Assembly (NCBI GenBank): GCA_009777915.1
Contig: WRKV01000007.1
Location: forward strand, 1-37,786
Reading direction: 5' to 3'
DNA length: 37,786 nucleotides
DNA from: Bacteroidales bacterium
GTDB taxonomy: Bacteria; Bacteroidota; Bacteroidia; Bacteroidales; P3
Part shown: positions 1 through 8,019 of the stretch, in pieces
Layout of the letters: every line of letters begins with the position of its first letter
Numbering within the stretch: position 1 is the first letter of the stretch
Position numbers and translations under genes: made by a program
The notes under the pieces: model-generated
What the model was told of the DNA's origin: nothing
The model's database searches: none
What the model saw: the letters and a program-made list of their open reading frames with translations, nothing else

Positions 1-1
1 T

Positions 2-124
2 TCCGGAACGTTGGTATACCAAGGAATAGCAACGGAGGACATCGTACGGGCGACCCTTGCGGTCGCCCCCACGGGAACCTACATTATCCATTCCGAAAAT
101 GGTGTAGTAAAGATTGTTTGGTGA
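2..124 (+). CDS. C-terminal end of a secreted protein with a T9SS type A-like sorting domain (partial)
   Basis: An open frame of 40 codons runs from the window edge to the TGA at 122-124, so only the protein's end is visible. It contains LVYQG near the start, APTGTYIIHSENG in the middle and VVKIVW at the end. This matches the pattern of T9SS type A C-terminal domains, where a short beta strand, then an (A/P)xGxY(I/V) strand, then a final V-K-hydrophobic strand direct Bacteroidota proteins across the outer membrane. The nature of the passenger domain cannot be told. Bases 48-68 inside this frame form a perfect 8-bp hairpin that encodes part of the domain (see the repeat entry). The call rests on a short stretch, so it is moderate. 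Confidence 0.55.
   Translation, partial: SGTLVYQGIATEDIVRATLAVAPTGTYIIHSENGVVKIVW
48..68. repeat. GGGCGACC palindrome inside coding sequence
   Basis: GGGCGACC at 48-55 and GGTCGCCC at 61-68 are perfect reverse complements separated by a 5-base loop. The palindrome lies within the reading frame of the partial T9SS-like domain. Its GC-rich word resembles the dispersed palindromes elsewhere in this window, but no second identical copy was seen. Confidence 0.6.
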
Positions 125-128
125 TTGT

Positions 129-187
129 CTTAGCAGGGGCACCCATCTGTGTGCCCCTGCCGGCGGTTGCGACAACCGTTGGCTAAG
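129..187. repeat. three-way-junction palindrome in the spacer after the T9SS-like gene
   Basis: Two hairpins lie side by side. The first is GCAGGGGCAC (133-142) with GTGCCCCTGC (151-160). The second is CGGTTG (164-169) with CAACCG (173-178). CTTA (129-132) and TAAG (184-187) can close them, extendable to CTTAGC/GCTAAG at the expense of the first hairpin. The arrangement would fold as a compact three-way junction either in RNA or as extruded DNA. It is followed by the terminator at 211-248. It is either a REP-like intergenic element or a structured 3' UTR; no gene was found in it. Confidence 0.6.
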
Positions 188-210
188 CGTATTGCAACCC
201 GCCACCACAG

Positions 211-248
211 AAAAAAAACGAAATGCCCTCCGCATTTCGTTTTTTTTT
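211..248 (+). terminator. intrinsic terminator abutting a promoter
   Basis: An A-tract, CGAAATGC (219-226), a 5-base loop, GCATTTCG (232-239) and nine T (240-248) form an intrinsic terminator. It probably ends the transcript of the T9SS-like gene. Only CG separates its T-tract from the TATCTTTG at 251, so the T-tract also lies in the upstream region of the next promoter. Confidence 0.8.
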
Positions 249-250
249 CG

Positions 251-258
251 TATCTTTG
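251..258 (+). promoter_or_regulatory. Bacteroidota -7 element for the PQQ beta-propeller gene
   Basis: TATCTTTG matches the sigma-ABfr -7 consensus TAnnTTTG. It is 18 bases upstream of the ATG at 277, so the leader is about 15 nt. Confidence 0.8.
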
Positions 259-276
259 CAAATTAAAAAATAATCC

Positions 277-2007
277 ATGAAAAAACAAATCAGCAGAAAT
301 ATAGCCATCGTATCGGGAATTTTTTTGATCGTGTTCTCGATAATGCTCGTGACGAACTTTTTCAAAGTTAGCGGTAATGAGGCTTTAACGTTTATTGAAA
401 ACCTCAAACAGGCTAACGAGGAAATCGGCGAAGATCCGCAATTACAAGAACAAATTCGTGAGTTGGACTTGTTGGCACGACGTGCGTATTTTATCAGCAT
501 CAACCGTCTTAGAATGGGGGGCGGATTGTTGTTGATTATGGTGATTGTTTTTGTGATTTCGTTGCGAATTTATTTTGAAACAAGTAAAGATATTCCTGAA
601 AAAGAACTTGACCCTATCGACGATTGGGCAATCCAATCCAAAACACGAATCTATATCGCTTGGATAATGGGCGGATTGGCGATACTCGGACTTGTATTTG
701 CACTATTAACTTCGCCGTATTTGAAAAATTCAAATCCAAAACCAACAGAAGAATCATTCGCTTCGGATGTCTCGGAAAACGAGGAGGGAGAGCCTGTGAT
801 TGATGTTCTCGAAACCGACGAAACTACTGATGAAACAGAGGTTACAACCGATACAATCGAAATTTCAAAAGTAACACATAACGCATTCAGAGGAAATAAT
901 TCCCTCGGATTGAGTTCGGCAAGAAATGTTCCAACTTCATGGAATTTGTCGTCGGGACAAAATATCTTGTGGAAAATTCCGAGTCCAAGAAGTGGTTTCA
1001 ACTCCCCTGTTATCAATGGAAACAGAATTTTCTTTACCGGTGCGGACGAACAAGTTCGAGAATTGATTTGTGTTGAATTAAGTTCAGGAAAAATTTTGTG
1101 GCGATTGCCTGCGAATAATATCCCCGGCTCACGAGTTCCGCAAACCACCGACGATACAGGGCTTGGAGCTCCAACAGTCGTAACCAACGGCAAAGTAGTT
1201 TGTGCAATTTTCGGAACGGGCGACGTGATTTGTGCCGATATGAATGGTAATCGACTTTGGGCAAAAAATCTCGGAGTGCCCGACAATTCCTACGGATTCG
1301 CCTCTTCCCTACTCATCTACGGAAACTCACTAATCGTTCAATACGATAATCGTAATTCGCCGAGAGTGATTTCGTTGAATTTGGATAATGGCAACGAACG
1401 TTGGTCAAAAGCCCGTTCAGAGCGGAATCCATCATGGAGCAGTCCGGTAATTATTACGGTAAATAATCAAGCACAACTGATTCTTGTAGGCAATCCGGGC
1501 GTTACATCTTACAATCCCAACAACGGAAACGTCAACTGGCGTGCGGAAGTGATGAGCGGCGAACCGGCTCCGGCTCCGGCGTTCGCAAACGGCATTCTTT
1601 TCGTGGCAACAGAATACGCAAACATGACTGCAATCAACGTTTCCGACGGTTCTATACTTTGGCAAAACAACGACGTTTTGCCCGAAATTGCAAGCCCGGT
1701 CGCAACCCGAGATTTTGTGTTTGTAGCCACAACTTACGGCGTAGTTGCGACATTCGACCCGCAAACCGGAGAGATGATAAAATCCATGGAATTAAACACG
1801 GATTTCCAAGCATCGCCGATGATTGTTGAAGGAAAAATCTACTTGATTTGTACGCGTGGAAAAATGCATATTTTCTCCGCAAGAAGCGAATTTACACTGA
1901 TAAATTCGTTTGACACCGGCGAAAGAACGTACGCTACGCCTGCATTTACCGATAAAAAAATTGTGATTCGAACGGAAAAAAGTATGTATTGCGTAGGACA
2001 AAATTAA
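277..2007 (+). CDS. membrane-anchored PQQ-type beta-propeller protein
   Basis: This 576-residue protein has three hydrophobic helices (about residues 8-28, 81-101 and 125-145). An acidic, threonine-rich linker follows (about 155-195), then a C-terminal beta-propeller of about 370 residues. The propeller repeats are visible as GKILWRL, GNRLWAKN, GNERWSK, GNVNWRAE and GSILWQN, the G-x-x-x-W signature of PQQ/BamB-like blades. BamB-family propellers act as protein-interaction scaffolds or as dehydrogenases. No quinone-binding catalytic set could be assigned, and the three-helix anchor is unlike lipoprotein BamB, so I call only the fold. The gene stands alone between its own promoter (251) and a bidirectional terminator (2008-2039). 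Confidence 0.75.
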   Translation: MKKQISRNIAIVSGIFLIVFSIMLVTNFFKVSGNEALTFIENLKQANEEIGEDPQLQEQIRELDLLARRAYFISINRLRMGGGLLLIMVIVFVISLRIYFETSKDIPEKELDPIDDWAIQSKTRIYIAWIMGGLAILGLVFALLTSPYLKNSNPKPTEESFASDVSENEEGEPVIDVLETDETTDETEVTTDTIEISKVTHNAFRGNNSLGLSSARNVPTSWNLSSGQNILWKIPSPRSGFNSPVINGNRIFFTGADEQVRELICVELSSGKILWRLPANNIPGSRVPQTTDDTGLGAPTVVTNGKVVCAIFGTGDVICADMNGNRLWAKNLGVPDNSYGFASSLLIYGNSLIVQYDNRNSPRVISLNLDNGNERWSKARSERNPSWSSPVIITVNNQAQLILVGNPGVTSYNPNNGNVNWRAEVMSGEPAPAPAFANGILFVATEYANMTAINVSDGSILWQNNDVLPEIASPVATRDFVFVATTYGVVATFDPQTGEMIKSMELNTDFQASPMIVEGKIYLICTRGKMHIFSARSEFTLINSFDTGERTYATPAFTDKKIVIRTEKSMYCVGQN

Positions 2008-2039
2008 AAAAAAGAGATGCAAAATCGCATCTCTTTTTT
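2008..2039. terminator. bidirectional intrinsic terminator
   Basis: A6-GAGATGC (2014-2020), loop 2021-2026, GCATCTC (2027-2033) and T6 form a symmetrical hairpin flanked by A and T tracts. It sits between the convergent PQQ gene (ends 2007) and korB (ends 2041), so it can serve both. Confidence 0.85.
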
Positions 2040-2040
2040 G

Positions 2041-3087
2041 TTAGTTGATTTCCCACGTATCGCCCGAATTCAACAGATCGTCCACACATTTGATCTTAGA
2101 CGATTTTTTTTCTTCGTACATTTGCAACTCAAATAATTCGTTGTAAGTCGGGAATGCCGCCGAACGAATCACACCCAACGCCACCGGAAATTCCGGTAAC
2201 TGCATTTTCGCCAACATCAAGTGAATACCGGGATCTTTGGCATATTGGTCGTGAACCAAAATATCTTTAATCGTGATGCCGTTGATACCAATCGTTACCA
2301 CTTCCAAGCCGCCTTTGCCTGGATTGTAGCGAATCCCCCTGTTTTGATCGGTTCCAAAAACCATCGGCTCGCCATGTTTCAAAATTAATTGAGCATTGCC
2401 GCGATTTTCTTTCGAGGTGATAGCATCGTGTGCTTTATCGTGAAAAATAATGCAATTTTCCAACACTTCAACCACCGATGTTCCGTCGTGTTTGGTAGCT
2501 TCTTCCACAACTTCCGTCATCAATTTCGGATTGGTATCCACTGCACGAGCAAAGAATGTGCCTTGCGATCCAATCACCAATTCGCCGGGATTAAACGGCT
2601 GTTCAATCGTTCCGAATGGTGATGTTTTGGTTGCCGTTCCTTTCGGAGTAGTCGGCGAAAACTGACCTTTCGTCAATCCATAAATTTGATTGTTGAACAT
2701 CAAGATATTCACATCGATATTTCTACGAATCGTGTGAATAAAGTGATTTCCGCCGATCGCCATCGAGTCGCCATCGCCAGTATTAACCCAAACACTGAGA
2801 CTCGGATTGAAAATTTTCACGCCCGATGCAATCGCATTCGCACGTCCGTGAATGCTGTGAAAACCGTACGTGTTCACGTAATACGGAAAGCGACTCGAAC
2901 AACCGATTCCGGAAACCAACACAATGTTTTCTTTTTTGTAACCCGTGTTCGGAAATGCTTTGGCAACCGATGATAGAATGGCGTGTCCGCCACAACCGGG
3001 GCACCATTTAACGATTTGGTCGCTGATAAAATCCTCCTTCGTTAATGGAGTTTTTGATTTTGGTATAGATACAAATTTCTTTTCCAT
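2041..3087 (-). CDS. korB: 2-oxoacid:ferredoxin oxidoreductase, beta subunit
   Basis: The 348-residue protein is the thiamine diphosphate-binding subunit that decarboxylates a 2-oxoacid (probably 2-oxoglutarate) to the acyl-CoA and reduces ferredoxin. WCPGCG near residue 29 is the conserved start of this family and contributes cluster cysteines. GDGDSMAIGG followed by NNQIYGLTKGQ is the Mg-TPP motif. Length fits the Kor/2-oxoacid type, longer than short PorB forms. It lies 2 bases after korA, so the two are translated from one message. Substrate assignment to 2-oxoglutarate is by family resemblance, and another 2-oxoacid is possible. Confidence 0.88.
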   Translation of the reverse strand: MEKKFVSIPKSKTPLTKEDFISDQIVKWCPGCGGHAILSSVAKAFPNTGYKKENIVLVSGIGCSSRFPYYVNTYGFHSIHGRANAIASGVKIFNPSLSVWVNTGDGDSMAIGGNHFIHTIRRNIDVNILMFNNQIYGLTKGQFSPTTPKGTATKTSPFGTIEQPFNPGELVIGSQGTFFARAVDTNPKLMTEVVEEATKHDGTSVVEVLENCIIFHDKAHDAITSKENRGNAQLILKHGEPMVFGTDQNRGIRYNPGKGGLEVVTIGINGITIKDILVHDQYAKDPGIHLMLAKMQLPEFPVALGVIRSAAFPTYNELFELQMYEEKKSSKIKCVDDLLNSGDTWEIN

Positions 3088-3089
3088 GA

Positions 3090-4946
3090 TTATTTTACCT
3101 CCATAATTTTAATGAATTGTTCGGTTAATTCGCTTACGGTGAACGGTAAGCCTTGTACTTTGTTGTATTGCGACAACGGAATATGCGGAAATTTCATTCG
3201 TAAATAATTCACAAATTGTCCGTCGTTCAACTCGGGAACAATAATTTTTTTGAAACTTGAAAGCAACTTTTCCGTGTTTTTCGGAAGTGGCATAATATGT
3301 GAAAAATGTGCCAACGACACTTTTTTGCCTTGTGCTTGCATCTCTTGAACTGCCTTCAAAGTCGCACCTCTTGTACCACCCCAACTGACAACCAACAAAT
3401 CTCCGGTTTCCTCGCCGACAACGCTTTGTAGCGGAATACGTTCTGCTATTTTTTGAACTTTATCGCGACGAAGTGTCACCATTTTCTGATGATTCAACGG
3501 GTCTGACGATACATTGCCAATGCCATCTTCTTTTTCCAAACCGCCGATACGATGCCGTAAACCCTCCGTTCCCGGAATCGCCCATTGGCGAATTAAAGTT
3601 TCCGGATCGCGGTTGTAAGGCTTGTAATTTGGGTCATTCGCCGCAGCAATAGGCGGATGAATTTTCGGAAGTGAAGCCATTTTTGGAATTTTGAACAATT
3701 CAGAACCAAAACCTATATAACCATCACTCAACAAAATGACCGGAGTCATGGTTTCCATAGCGATTCGCGCTGCCTCGAAAGCCGCATAAAAACAGTCGGA
3801 CGGAGATGATGCCGACATCACCACCAAAGGTGCCTCTCCGTTACGTCCAAACAACGCTTGATTAAGGTCGGATTGTTCCGATTTTGTAGGAATTCCCGTT
3901 GACGGACCTGCACGCTGAACATTCACAACAACCAACGGAAGTTCTGTCATCACAGCCAATCCAAGTGCTTCCGATTTCAACGAAAGACCCGGACCCGATG
4001 TGGTGGTACAAGCCATGGCTCCGGCAAAACTTGCTCCGATAGCAGAACAAATTCCTGCAATCTCGTCTTCCGCTTGAAACACACGGGCTCCAAGAGATTT
4101 GTGTAATGCCAATTCGTATAAAATTTCAGTCGCAGGAGTAATCGGATAAGAACCCAAAAACAACGGACGACCTGATTTTTCAGCTGCTGCAAGCAAACCC
4201 CACGCTGTTGCCACGTTTCCGGTAACATTGCGATAACGTCCTTTTTCCAACGTCGATCCCGCAGGAGGAACATCAATAATCGATTCAACAACCTCCGAAG
4301 TTTCAGCATAATTGTAACCCGCACGAAATACGGTTTTATTAATCTCTTTAATTTTCGGTTTCTCAATAAATTTTTTATCAAACAAATGAAATATATGCTC
4401 CACGCCTCTACCCGTGATGAAACAAAGCATTCCTAAGGCAAACATATTTTTCGAACGGTCGATGGTTTTAAGATCAATACCAAATTCTTCACACGCTTTT
4501 TTGGTGAGTAAAGTGATGGGTGCTGCAACTAAATGATAATCCTTCAAACTCCCGTCAGTAAGCGGATTCACAGCGTATCCCGCTTTGGCAATGGCATCGT
4601 CTTCGAACGTACTTTCGTTGACAATTAACGTTGCACCTTTTTTTGCCCATTTCAGATTGGACTTGAGAGACGCAGGATTCATCGTTATCAACACATCACA
4701 CAAATCTCCGGGAGTGTAGATTTTAGTTTGACCAATGTGTACTTGAAATCCGGAAACACCGGGAATGGTGTTGTGCGGAGCTCGGATTTCGGCAGGAAAA
4801 TCGGGAAACGTCGCTAAATCGTTCCCCGCAAGGGCTGACGCATCAGAGAAAAGCGTGCCGATCAGTTGCATACCATCGCCCGAATCTCCGACAAATTTTA
4901 CAACCAAATTTTCCTTTTGCTGAATAGAATTAGGTTTGTTTGTCAT
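3090..4946 (-). CDS. korA: 2-oxoacid:ferredoxin oxidoreductase, fused gamma-alpha subunit
   Basis: At 618 residues this has the fused layout of the family. An N-terminal gamma domain (about 1-200, with FVGDSGDGMQLIG and IRAPHNTIPGVSGFQ) is joined to the alpha pyrimidine-binding domain (about 225-480, with GSYPITPATEILYE and TTSGPGLSLKSE). A C-terminal transketolase-like domain contains VVSWGGTRGA. It pairs with korB downstream to make a cytoplasmic, oxygen-sensitive complex that links the 2-oxoacid pool with ferredoxin. The start MTNKPNS is preceded by the promoter at 4985-4992. The neighbouring divergent gene is a sugar kinase, consistent with a central carbon region. Confidence 0.9.
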   Translation of the reverse strand: MTNKPNSIQQKENLVVKFVGDSGDGMQLIGTLFSDASALAGNDLATFPDFPAEIRAPHNTIPGVSGFQVHIGQTKIYTPGDLCDVLITMNPASLKSNLKWAKKGATLIVNESTFEDDAIAKAGYAVNPLTDGSLKDYHLVAAPITLLTKKACEEFGIDLKTIDRSKNMFALGMLCFITGRGVEHIFHLFDKKFIEKPKIKEINKTVFRAGYNYAETSEVVESIIDVPPAGSTLEKGRYRNVTGNVATAWGLLAAAEKSGRPLFLGSYPITPATEILYELALHKSLGARVFQAEDEIAGICSAIGASFAGAMACTTTSGPGLSLKSEALGLAVMTELPLVVVNVQRAGPSTGIPTKSEQSDLNQALFGRNGEAPLVVMSASSPSDCFYAAFEAARIAMETMTPVILLSDGYIGFGSELFKIPKMASLPKIHPPIAAANDPNYKPYNRDPETLIRQWAIPGTEGLRHRIGGLEKEDGIGNVSSDPLNHQKMVTLRRDKVQKIAERIPLQSVVGEETGDLLVVSWGGTRGATLKAVQEMQAQGKKVSLAHFSHIMPLPKNTEKLLSSFKKIIVPELNDGQFVNYLRMKFPHIPLSQYNKVQGLPFTVSELTEQFIKIMEVK

Positions 4947-4984
4947 GTTTTATAATGTTTTATTTTATATTCTAAAAATTGCGA

Positions 4985-4992
4985 CAAAGATA
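4985..4992 (-). promoter_or_regulatory. -7 element for korA-korB
   Basis: CAAAGATA on the plus strand reads TATCTTTG on the minus strand, about 40 bases before the korA start. With GCGAC in front it forms one arm of a near-perfect inverted repeat with the divergent glucokinase promoter at 5051-5063. Confidence 0.75.
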
Positions 4993-5051
4993 CAAATAAA
5001 AAATGAAACAAACAAGTCGTTTTATTTTTTTTATATGTCAAAAATTTTTCG

Positions 5052-5059
5052 TACCTTTG
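5052..5059 (+). promoter_or_regulatory. -7 element for the ROK glucokinase
   Basis: TACCTTTG fits TAnnTTTG and is followed by TCGC, mirroring the korA promoter. It lies 20 bases before the ATG at 5080. Confidence 0.7.
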
Positions 5060-5079
5060 TCGCAAAAAAATAAGAAATT

Positions 5080-6006
5080 ATGATACAAGTTGTTGCAGGA
5101 ATCGACATCGGTGGAACCAACACCGTTTTTGGCTTAACCGACCGTGAAGGAACTATTCACGCTACGGGAAATTTGAACACCGCAAATTATAGTGATGGCG
5201 AGGTTTTTATTCAAGACCTTGCAAAAGAAATTTCGAAAAATTTGAAACCTGAATTTCAATTGGTCGGCATCGGAATTGGTGCACCAAACGCCAATCATCA
5301 CGAAGGAACCATGACGAATCCGCCGAATCTAAAAATGAAAGGCGTGATTCCGTTTGTCAAACGTTTTCAAGAAATTTTTTCCGTTCCCACTGTGTTGACC
5401 AATGATGCAAACGCTGCAGCAATCGGCGAAATGATTTTTGGCGGTGCAAAAGGCTTGAAAGATTTTATCATGGTAACGCTTGGAACAGGCGTCGGTAGCG
5501 GTTTTGTGGCAAACGGAGAACTCATTTACGGACACGATAGTTTTGCCGGAGAACTCGGACACACCATAATTATTCCCAACGGAAGACCCTGTGGTTGCGG
5601 TAGAAAAGGCTGTTTGGAAACCTACACATCTGCATCAGGAATTGCCAAAACATTCACCGAATTAACCGAAAAACAAACCGGAGAAAACCTCGAAAACATC
5701 ACAAGTTACGACGTTTTGCTTGAAGCCGAAAAAGGAAATCCAATCGCCATCGAAACGTTCGACTATACCGCAAAAATTCTCGGATTAGCCTTGTCAAATG
5801 CGGTTTGCATCACAAGTCCATCACATATTTTTTTGTTCGGAGGACCTGTAAAAGCAGAACATTTTTTGCTCAACCCACTCCAAAAATACTTTGAAGACTA
5901 TATGCTTTTTGTATTCAGCAACAACGTAAAATTACAAATTTCCGAATTGATGGATAAAAATGCCGCCATTCTCGGAGCCGCTGCATTGGCTTGGCAAAAG
6001 ATATAA
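5080..6006 (+). CDS. ROK-family glucokinase
   Basis: The 308-residue protein begins with the phosphate-binding motif GIDIGGTNTVFGL (about 7-19). LTNDANAAAIGE, which carries the catalytic Asp, follows at about 105. LGTGVGSGF is the second phosphate-binding loop. GELGH and CGCGRKGCLE (about residues 160-180) give the His and three Cys of the ROK structural zinc site. The predicted reaction is ATP-dependent phosphorylation of glucose or a related hexose in the cytoplasm. No DNA-binding N-terminus is present, so it is a kinase and not a NagC-type repressor. It is monocistronic, divergent from korA. Whether it is specific for glucose cannot be decided from sequence. Confidence 0.88.
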   Translation: MIQVVAGIDIGGTNTVFGLTDREGTIHATGNLNTANYSDGEVFIQDLAKEISKNLKPEFQLVGIGIGAPNANHHEGTMTNPPNLKMKGVIPFVKRFQEIFSVPTVLTNDANAAAIGEMIFGGAKGLKDFIMVTLGTGVGSGFVANGELIYGHDSFAGELGHTIIIPNGRPCGCGRKGCLETYTSASGIAKTFTELTEKQTGENLENITSYDVLLEAEKGNPIAIETFDYTAKILGLALSNAVCITSPSHIFLFGGPVKAEHFLLNPLQKYFEDYMLFVFSNNVKLQISELMDKNAAILGAAALAWQKI

Positions 6007-6055
6007 CATTATGAAAATCAGAAAACAAGAAAGATGCCTCATATTTTTTTATGAA

Positions 6056-6063
6056 TATCTTTG
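6056..6063 (+). promoter_or_regulatory. -7 element for the moxR-bat operon
   Basis: TATCTTTG, preceded by an AT-rich stretch, stands about 95 bases before the moxR start. It is the only such signal before the eight-gene operon and gives an unusually long leader (about 90 nt) for this window. Confidence 0.7.
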
Positions 6064-6115
6064 TCAGTCAGGGTAGTTTGGCACGGTTTTTGTTGGTGTT
6101 TTTTTAGTAGAACCC

Positions 6116-6140
6116 GTGGGGGTGTCAAAATCGCTCCCAC
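6116..6140 (+). promoter_or_regulatory. hairpin in the moxR leader
   Basis: GTGGGGG (6116-6122) pairs with CTCCCAC (6134-6140), seven pairs including one G-U, around an 11-base loop. It ends 18 bases before the start codon. There is no T-tract after it, so it is not a terminator. A role in mRNA stability or translation control is possible but unproven. Confidence 0.45.
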
Positions 6141-6158
6141 CAAATTTAATAAGAAAAA

Positions 6159-7154
6159 ATGACAGAACAAGTTGACATCAAAGAATTGAACGAAAAAATC
6201 CAGCAGGAATCCGCATTTGTGGATATACTTTCGATGGAATTAGGCAAGACCATCGTTGGACAAAAACACATGATTGAGCGTCTGCTCATTGGCTTGTTGG
6301 CAAACGGGCATATCTTGCTCGAAGGTGTGCCGGGATTGGCGAAAACGTTAGCCATTAAATCTCTCGCAGAGTCAATTGATGCGAAATTTTCTCGCATTCA
6401 ATTCACGCCGGATTTGTTGCCCGCCGACCTTTTGGGTACCATGATCTACAGTCAAAAAGAAGAGCAATTCATTACCAAAAAAGGACCGATTTTTGCGAAT
6501 TTTATTTTGGCAGATGAAATCAATCGTGCTCCCGCAAAAGTGCAGTCGGCACTGCTCGAAGCCATGCAGGAACGTCAAGTTACAGTTGGCGAAACCACGT
6601 ACAAATTAGATGATCCGTTCTTGGTTTTGGCAACGCAAAATCCAATCGAACAAGAGGGTACCTATCCTCTGCCCGAAGCACAGGTCGACCGTTTCATGCT
6701 GAAATTGGTGGTTGGTTATCCTCAAAAAAATGAGGAAAAACAAATCATTCGTCAAAATATCCTGAACGAATATCCAAAAATTTCGCAGGTTATGAAATCG
6801 GAACACATCATCAAGGCTCGCTCGCTGACACGCGAAGTGTATTTAGATGAAAAAATCGAAAACTATATCACGGATATTGTGTTTGCAACGCGTTTTCCGA
6901 GTGAATACAAATTGGAAAAATTCAAGGATTTGATTTCGTTTGGAGGTTCTCCGAGAGCGAGTATTAACTTGGCTTTGGCATCGAAAGCCTACGCATTTAT
7001 CAAACGCAGAGGTTATGTGATTCCGGAAGATGTTCGTGCGATTTGTCATGATGTCATGCGACACAGAATTGGCTTGACCTACGAAGCAGAGGCAGAAAAT
7101 ATCACAACGGAAGACATTATTAACGAGATACTGAACACTGTCGAAGTGCCGTAA
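6159..7154 (+). CDS. MoxR-family AAA+ ATPase of the Bat operon
   Basis: This 331-residue AAA+ chaperone has a Walker A motif GVPGLAKT (about residue 46-53), Walker B FILADEINR followed by the conserved PAKVQSALLEAMQERQVT, sensor 1 ATQNPIEQEGTYPLPEAQ with DRFML, and a C-terminal lid. MoxR proteins insert cofactors into, or remodel, VWA-domain partners. Here it starts an operon holding a DUF58 protein and two VWA proteins, which are the expected partners. It is separated by one base from the next gene. Confidence 0.92.
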   Translation: MTEQVDIKELNEKIQQESAFVDILSMELGKTIVGQKHMIERLLIGLLANGHILLEGVPGLAKTLAIKSLAESIDAKFSRIQFTPDLLPADLLGTMIYSQKEEQFITKKGPIFANFILADEINRAPAKVQSALLEAMQERQVTVGETTYKLDDPFLVLATQNPIEQEGTYPLPEAQVDRFMLKLVVGYPQKNEEKQIIRQNILNEYPKISQVMKSEHIIKARSLTREVYLDEKIENYITDIVFATRFPSEYKLEKFKDLISFGGSPRASINLALASKAYAFIKRRGYVIPEDVRAICHDVMRHRIGLTYEAEAENITTEDIINEILNTVEVP

Positions 7155-7155
7155 A

Positions 7156-8019
7156 ATGGAAACAACCGAACTACTAAAAAAAGTCCGCAAAATAGAAATC
7201 AAAACCAAAGGATTGTCGCAGCAAATCTTTTCGGGACAATATCATTCTGCCTTCAAAGGGCGTGGAATGGCGTTCAGCGAAGTGCGAGAATATGCTTATG
7301 GTGATGATGTGCGTTCGATTGATTGGAATGTTACGGCTCGCTTCAATCACCCGTATATCAAGGTGTTTGAGGAAGAACGAGAATTGACCGTGATGTTGTT
7401 GATTGATGCAAGTAGTTCGAATTTGTTTGGAACTCGAAAACAATTCAAACAGGACTTAATCACGGAAATCTCGGCTGTGCTTGCGTTTTCAGCGATTCAG
7501 AACAACGACAAAGTGGGTGTGATTTTTTTCTCCGACCAAGTTGAAAAATATATTCCGCCTAAAAAAGGTCGTACACATATTTTGCGTATAATTCGTGAAT
7601 TGTTGACGATGAATCCGGTGAATAAACAGACCAATATCGGAGAAGCCATGCGGTTTTTGAACAATGTGATTAAGAAGCGTTGCACGGCATTTGTGTTGTC
7701 GGATTTTTTTGATAACGACTACGAACATTCGTTGAAAATCGTTAAGAAAAAACACGATGTGGTTGCGTTGCGAGTGTATGACGAGCGTGAAACCGAACTC
7801 CCAAACGTAGGGTTGATGCGGGTTATCGACCAAGAGACTAATCAAGAAAAAACCATCGACACGAGTGTTAGAAAAAACAGAGAAATTTATAGAAATTGGT
7901 GGACGAATCACGAAAAACAGACGGATGATGTGTTCAAGAAATTTGCGATTCGTTCGACGAAAATCAAGACTGACGAGGATTATGTGAGACCACTGACTAA
8001 ACTTTTTCAAAAAAAATGA
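7156..8019 (+). CDS. DUF58 domain protein (VWA-like), MoxR partner
   Basis: The 287-residue protein shows the DUF58 signature GRGMAFSEVREYAYGDDVRSIDWN, here spanning about residues 35-58, then a VWA-like fold with the metal-site motif DASSS (about 91-95). No membrane helix is evident, so this is the short soluble form. DUF58 proteins are regular companions of MoxR ATPases and probably act with them in protein assembly or stress resistance at the envelope. The stop overlaps the next start in ATGA, indicating translational coupling. Confidence 0.88.
   Translation: METTELLKKVRKIEIKTKGLSQQIFSGQYHSAFKGRGMAFSEVREYAYGDDVRSIDWNVTARFNHPYIKVFEEERELTVMLLIDASSSNLFGTRKQFKQDLITEISAVLAFSAIQNNDKVGVIFFSDQVEKYIPPKKGRTHILRIIRELLTMNPVNKQTNIGEAMRFLNNVIKKRCTAFVLSDFFDNDYEHSLKIVKKKHDVVALRVYDERETELPNVGLMRVIDQETNQEKTIDTSVRKNREIYRNWWTNHEKQTDDVFKKFAIRSTKIKTDEDYVRPLTKLFQKK

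Noticed and set aside
129..187. tRNA or tRNA-like gene in the three-way junction
   Set aside because: Stem lengths, loops and the lack of a TPsiC or anticodon arm do not fit tRNA.
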